Shown here: positions 62,927 through 64,000 of the stretch, one piece after another
How the letters are laid out: every line of letters begins with the position of its first letter
Numbering within the stretch: the stretch's first letter is position 1
NCBI RefSeq assembly: GCF_010093815.1
Contig: NW_022985564.1
Span: forward strand, 62,001-126,000
Direction of reading: 5' to 3'
Origin: Pseudovirgaria hyperparasitica
Taxonomy: Eukaryota; Ascomycota; Dothideomycetes; Acrospermales; Acrospermaceae
DNA length: 64,000 nucleotides
Position numbers and translations under genes: made by a program
The notes under the pieces: generated by a model
Database searches by the model: none
The model's input: the letters and a program-made list of their open reading frames with translations, nothing else
Told to the model about the DNA's origin: nothing

Positions 62927-64000
62927 ATGACGCTGCCTACGGGTATCTACCGAGCGGACCACGTAGGCTCTTTCCTGCGTCCACAGCCAGTCCTTGCTGC
63001 CCGTGAGAAGGTTACTGATGGAACACTTGGGTCCAACGAGCTTCGCGCCATCGAGGACGAGCATGTCACGACCCTCGTAACCAAGGAAACCGATGCTGGA
63101 CTACGGTCAATCACAGACGGTGAATTTCGCCGAGCATATTTTCATCTCGACTTCCTCAAGCACCTTGACGGTGTTCAAGTTGAGGGCTATATCGCGTCCA
63201 GCAACACCATACGTGACGGCTGGACACCGCCGCGTCTCGTCGTCAACGGCAAGCTTGGCCACTCCAAGCCCATCCAAATTGATGACTTCAAATTCCTTGA
63301 GTTGGCCATCAAGAAGGCGGGCGCGACTAACGTGACCACCAAAGTCTGCATCCCCTCGCCGACAATGGTCCATTTCCGCGGCGGCCGTGACAGCATCTCA
63401 CGGGATGCTTATCCGGATCTCGAGCCTTTCTTCGAAGATCTTGCTCGTGTGTACCAAGAAGAAATTGATGACCTCTACAAAGCCGGCTGTCGCGTCGTAC
63501 AACTCGATGACACGAATCTGGCCTATCTATGCGACCCGTCCATGCGTGAGGCCGCTGAGAAGCGTAACGAGGACCTCACCACGCTGCCGAAAAAATACGC
63601 ACAACTTATCAACAGAGCCATCTCCAAGCGTCCAGCAGACATGACTATTGGGATCCACCTATGCAGAGGTAACTACCGGTCACAGTGGTTTGCGTCAGGC
63701 GGCTACGAGCCTGTAGCCGAAGTACTATTCAAAGACCTGAATGTCGATGCCTACTTCCTCGAATACGACGATGCGCGCTCGGGCGATTTTGCTCCGCTGC
63801 GTCATCTACCAGAGCACAAGGTTGTGGTGCTTGGCCTGATGAGCAGTAAGAAGAACACTCTTGAGGATGCCGATGCGATCAAGAGGCGGCTGCACGAGGC
63901 AGCTACGTACTGCCCGAGAGGGCTGGCGCAGCTGTGTATTAGCCATCAATGTGGGTTCTCTAGTACGAGTGAAGGCAACGATTTGACCGAAGAAGAGCAG
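62927..64000 (+). CDS. MetE-like cobalamin-independent methyltransferase, 5' part (358 codons visible)
   Basis: Starts MTLPTGIYRADHVGSFLRPQ and runs off the window end in frame. It matches the C-terminal (catalytic) half of cobalamin-independent methionine synthase: DHVGSFLRP at the start, DGEFRR, QLDDTNLAYL, IGIHLCRGNYRS, YFLEYDD and ISHQCGF. The zinc ligands of MetE (His-x-Cys, Glu, Cys) correspond to H244, C246, E279 and C342. The lack of the N-terminal MetE half identifies it as the short MetE-like family, which in bacteria and fungi transfers a methyl group to thiols. It differs from the full-length housekeeping MetE (about 760 aa), so the real acceptor could be homocysteine or another thiol. 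The ATG 62927 follows a C/T-rich leader; a spliced upstream start cannot be excluded. The stop lies beyond 64000. Confidence 0.85.
   Translation, partial: MTLPTGIYRADHVGSFLRPQPVLAAREKVTDGTLGSNELRAIEDEHVTTLVTKETDAGLRSITDGEFRRAYFHLDFLKHLDGVQVEGYIASSNTIRDGWTPPRLVVNGKLGHSKPIQIDDFKFLELAIKKAGATNVTTKVCIPSPTMVHFRGGRDSISRDAYPDLEPFFEDLARVYQEEIDDLYKAGCRVVQLDDTNLAYLCDPSMREAAEKRNEDLTTLPKKYAQLINRAISKRPADMTIGIHLCRGNYRSQWFASGGYEPVAEVLFKDLNVDAYFLEYDDARSGDFAPLRHLPEHKVVVLGLMSSKKNTLEDADAIKRRLHEAATYCPRGLAQLCISHQCGFSSTSEGNDLTEEEQ

Overview
The window looks like a chromosome segment of a filamentous ascomycete (Pezizomycotina, probably Dothideomycete-like; this is inferred from gene content and splice style, and no species can be assigned). 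The evidence is short introns (48-166 nt) with GTAAGT/GTGAGT-type donors, CTAAC-like branch sites and YAG or AAG acceptors, compact genes, CT-rich leaders, and typical fungal families (P450, A1 proteases, GPI-type wall proteins, eIF4E-binding protein, tail-anchored low-complexity proteins). No rRNA, convincing tRNA, CRISPR array or recognisable transposon was seen. There is one assembly gap (26 N, 1199-1224).

Layout. 1-1244: a fungal F-box/2EXR-like ORF ending at the gap. 1245-4153: no conserved gene, but a striking array of about 600-bp diverged units, each with a TATA-like box, a pyrimidine-rich tract and an ATG. 4154-9331 (-): a 1725-aa protein of unknown function. 9766-10818 (+): Rossmann-fold SDR-like protein, convergent with a four-exon cytochrome P450 (12868-10978, -). 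16510-14069 (-): secreted Thr/Pro-rich, probably GPI-anchored wall protein. 19499-21774 (+): membrane-anchored aspartic-protease-like protein lacking the first catalytic Asp, convergent with a complete secreted pepsin-type protease (24374-22777, -). 25375-40689 is a housekeeping block: PRP22 splicing helicase (-), an eIF4E-binding/Eap1-like translation regulator (+), PP2A catalytic subunit (-), MCM6 (+, with G1/S MCB boxes) and a PHO89-type phosphate symporter (+).

The right part is gene-poor: 40690-45915 and 47152-54702 hold mostly microsatellites, minisatellites and short dubious ORFs around one spliced Cys-module protein (45916-47151). It ends with a VOC/glyoxalase-fold protein (-), a 1259-aa disordered tail-anchored protein (+), a single-pass secreted-receptor-like protein (60842-61961, +, four exons) and the first 358 codons of a MetE-like methyltransferase running off the window end.

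The genes do not form an obvious metabolic cluster. The strongest functional threads are (i) a surface/secretion group (wall protein, pseudo-protease, protease, single-pass protein), (ii) core RNA/DNA/phosphatase housekeeping genes arranged as divergent pairs sharing promoters, and (iii) the unexplained periodic promoter-like array near the left end. All spliced models are read by eye from splice signals and reading-frame continuity, not from transcripts.
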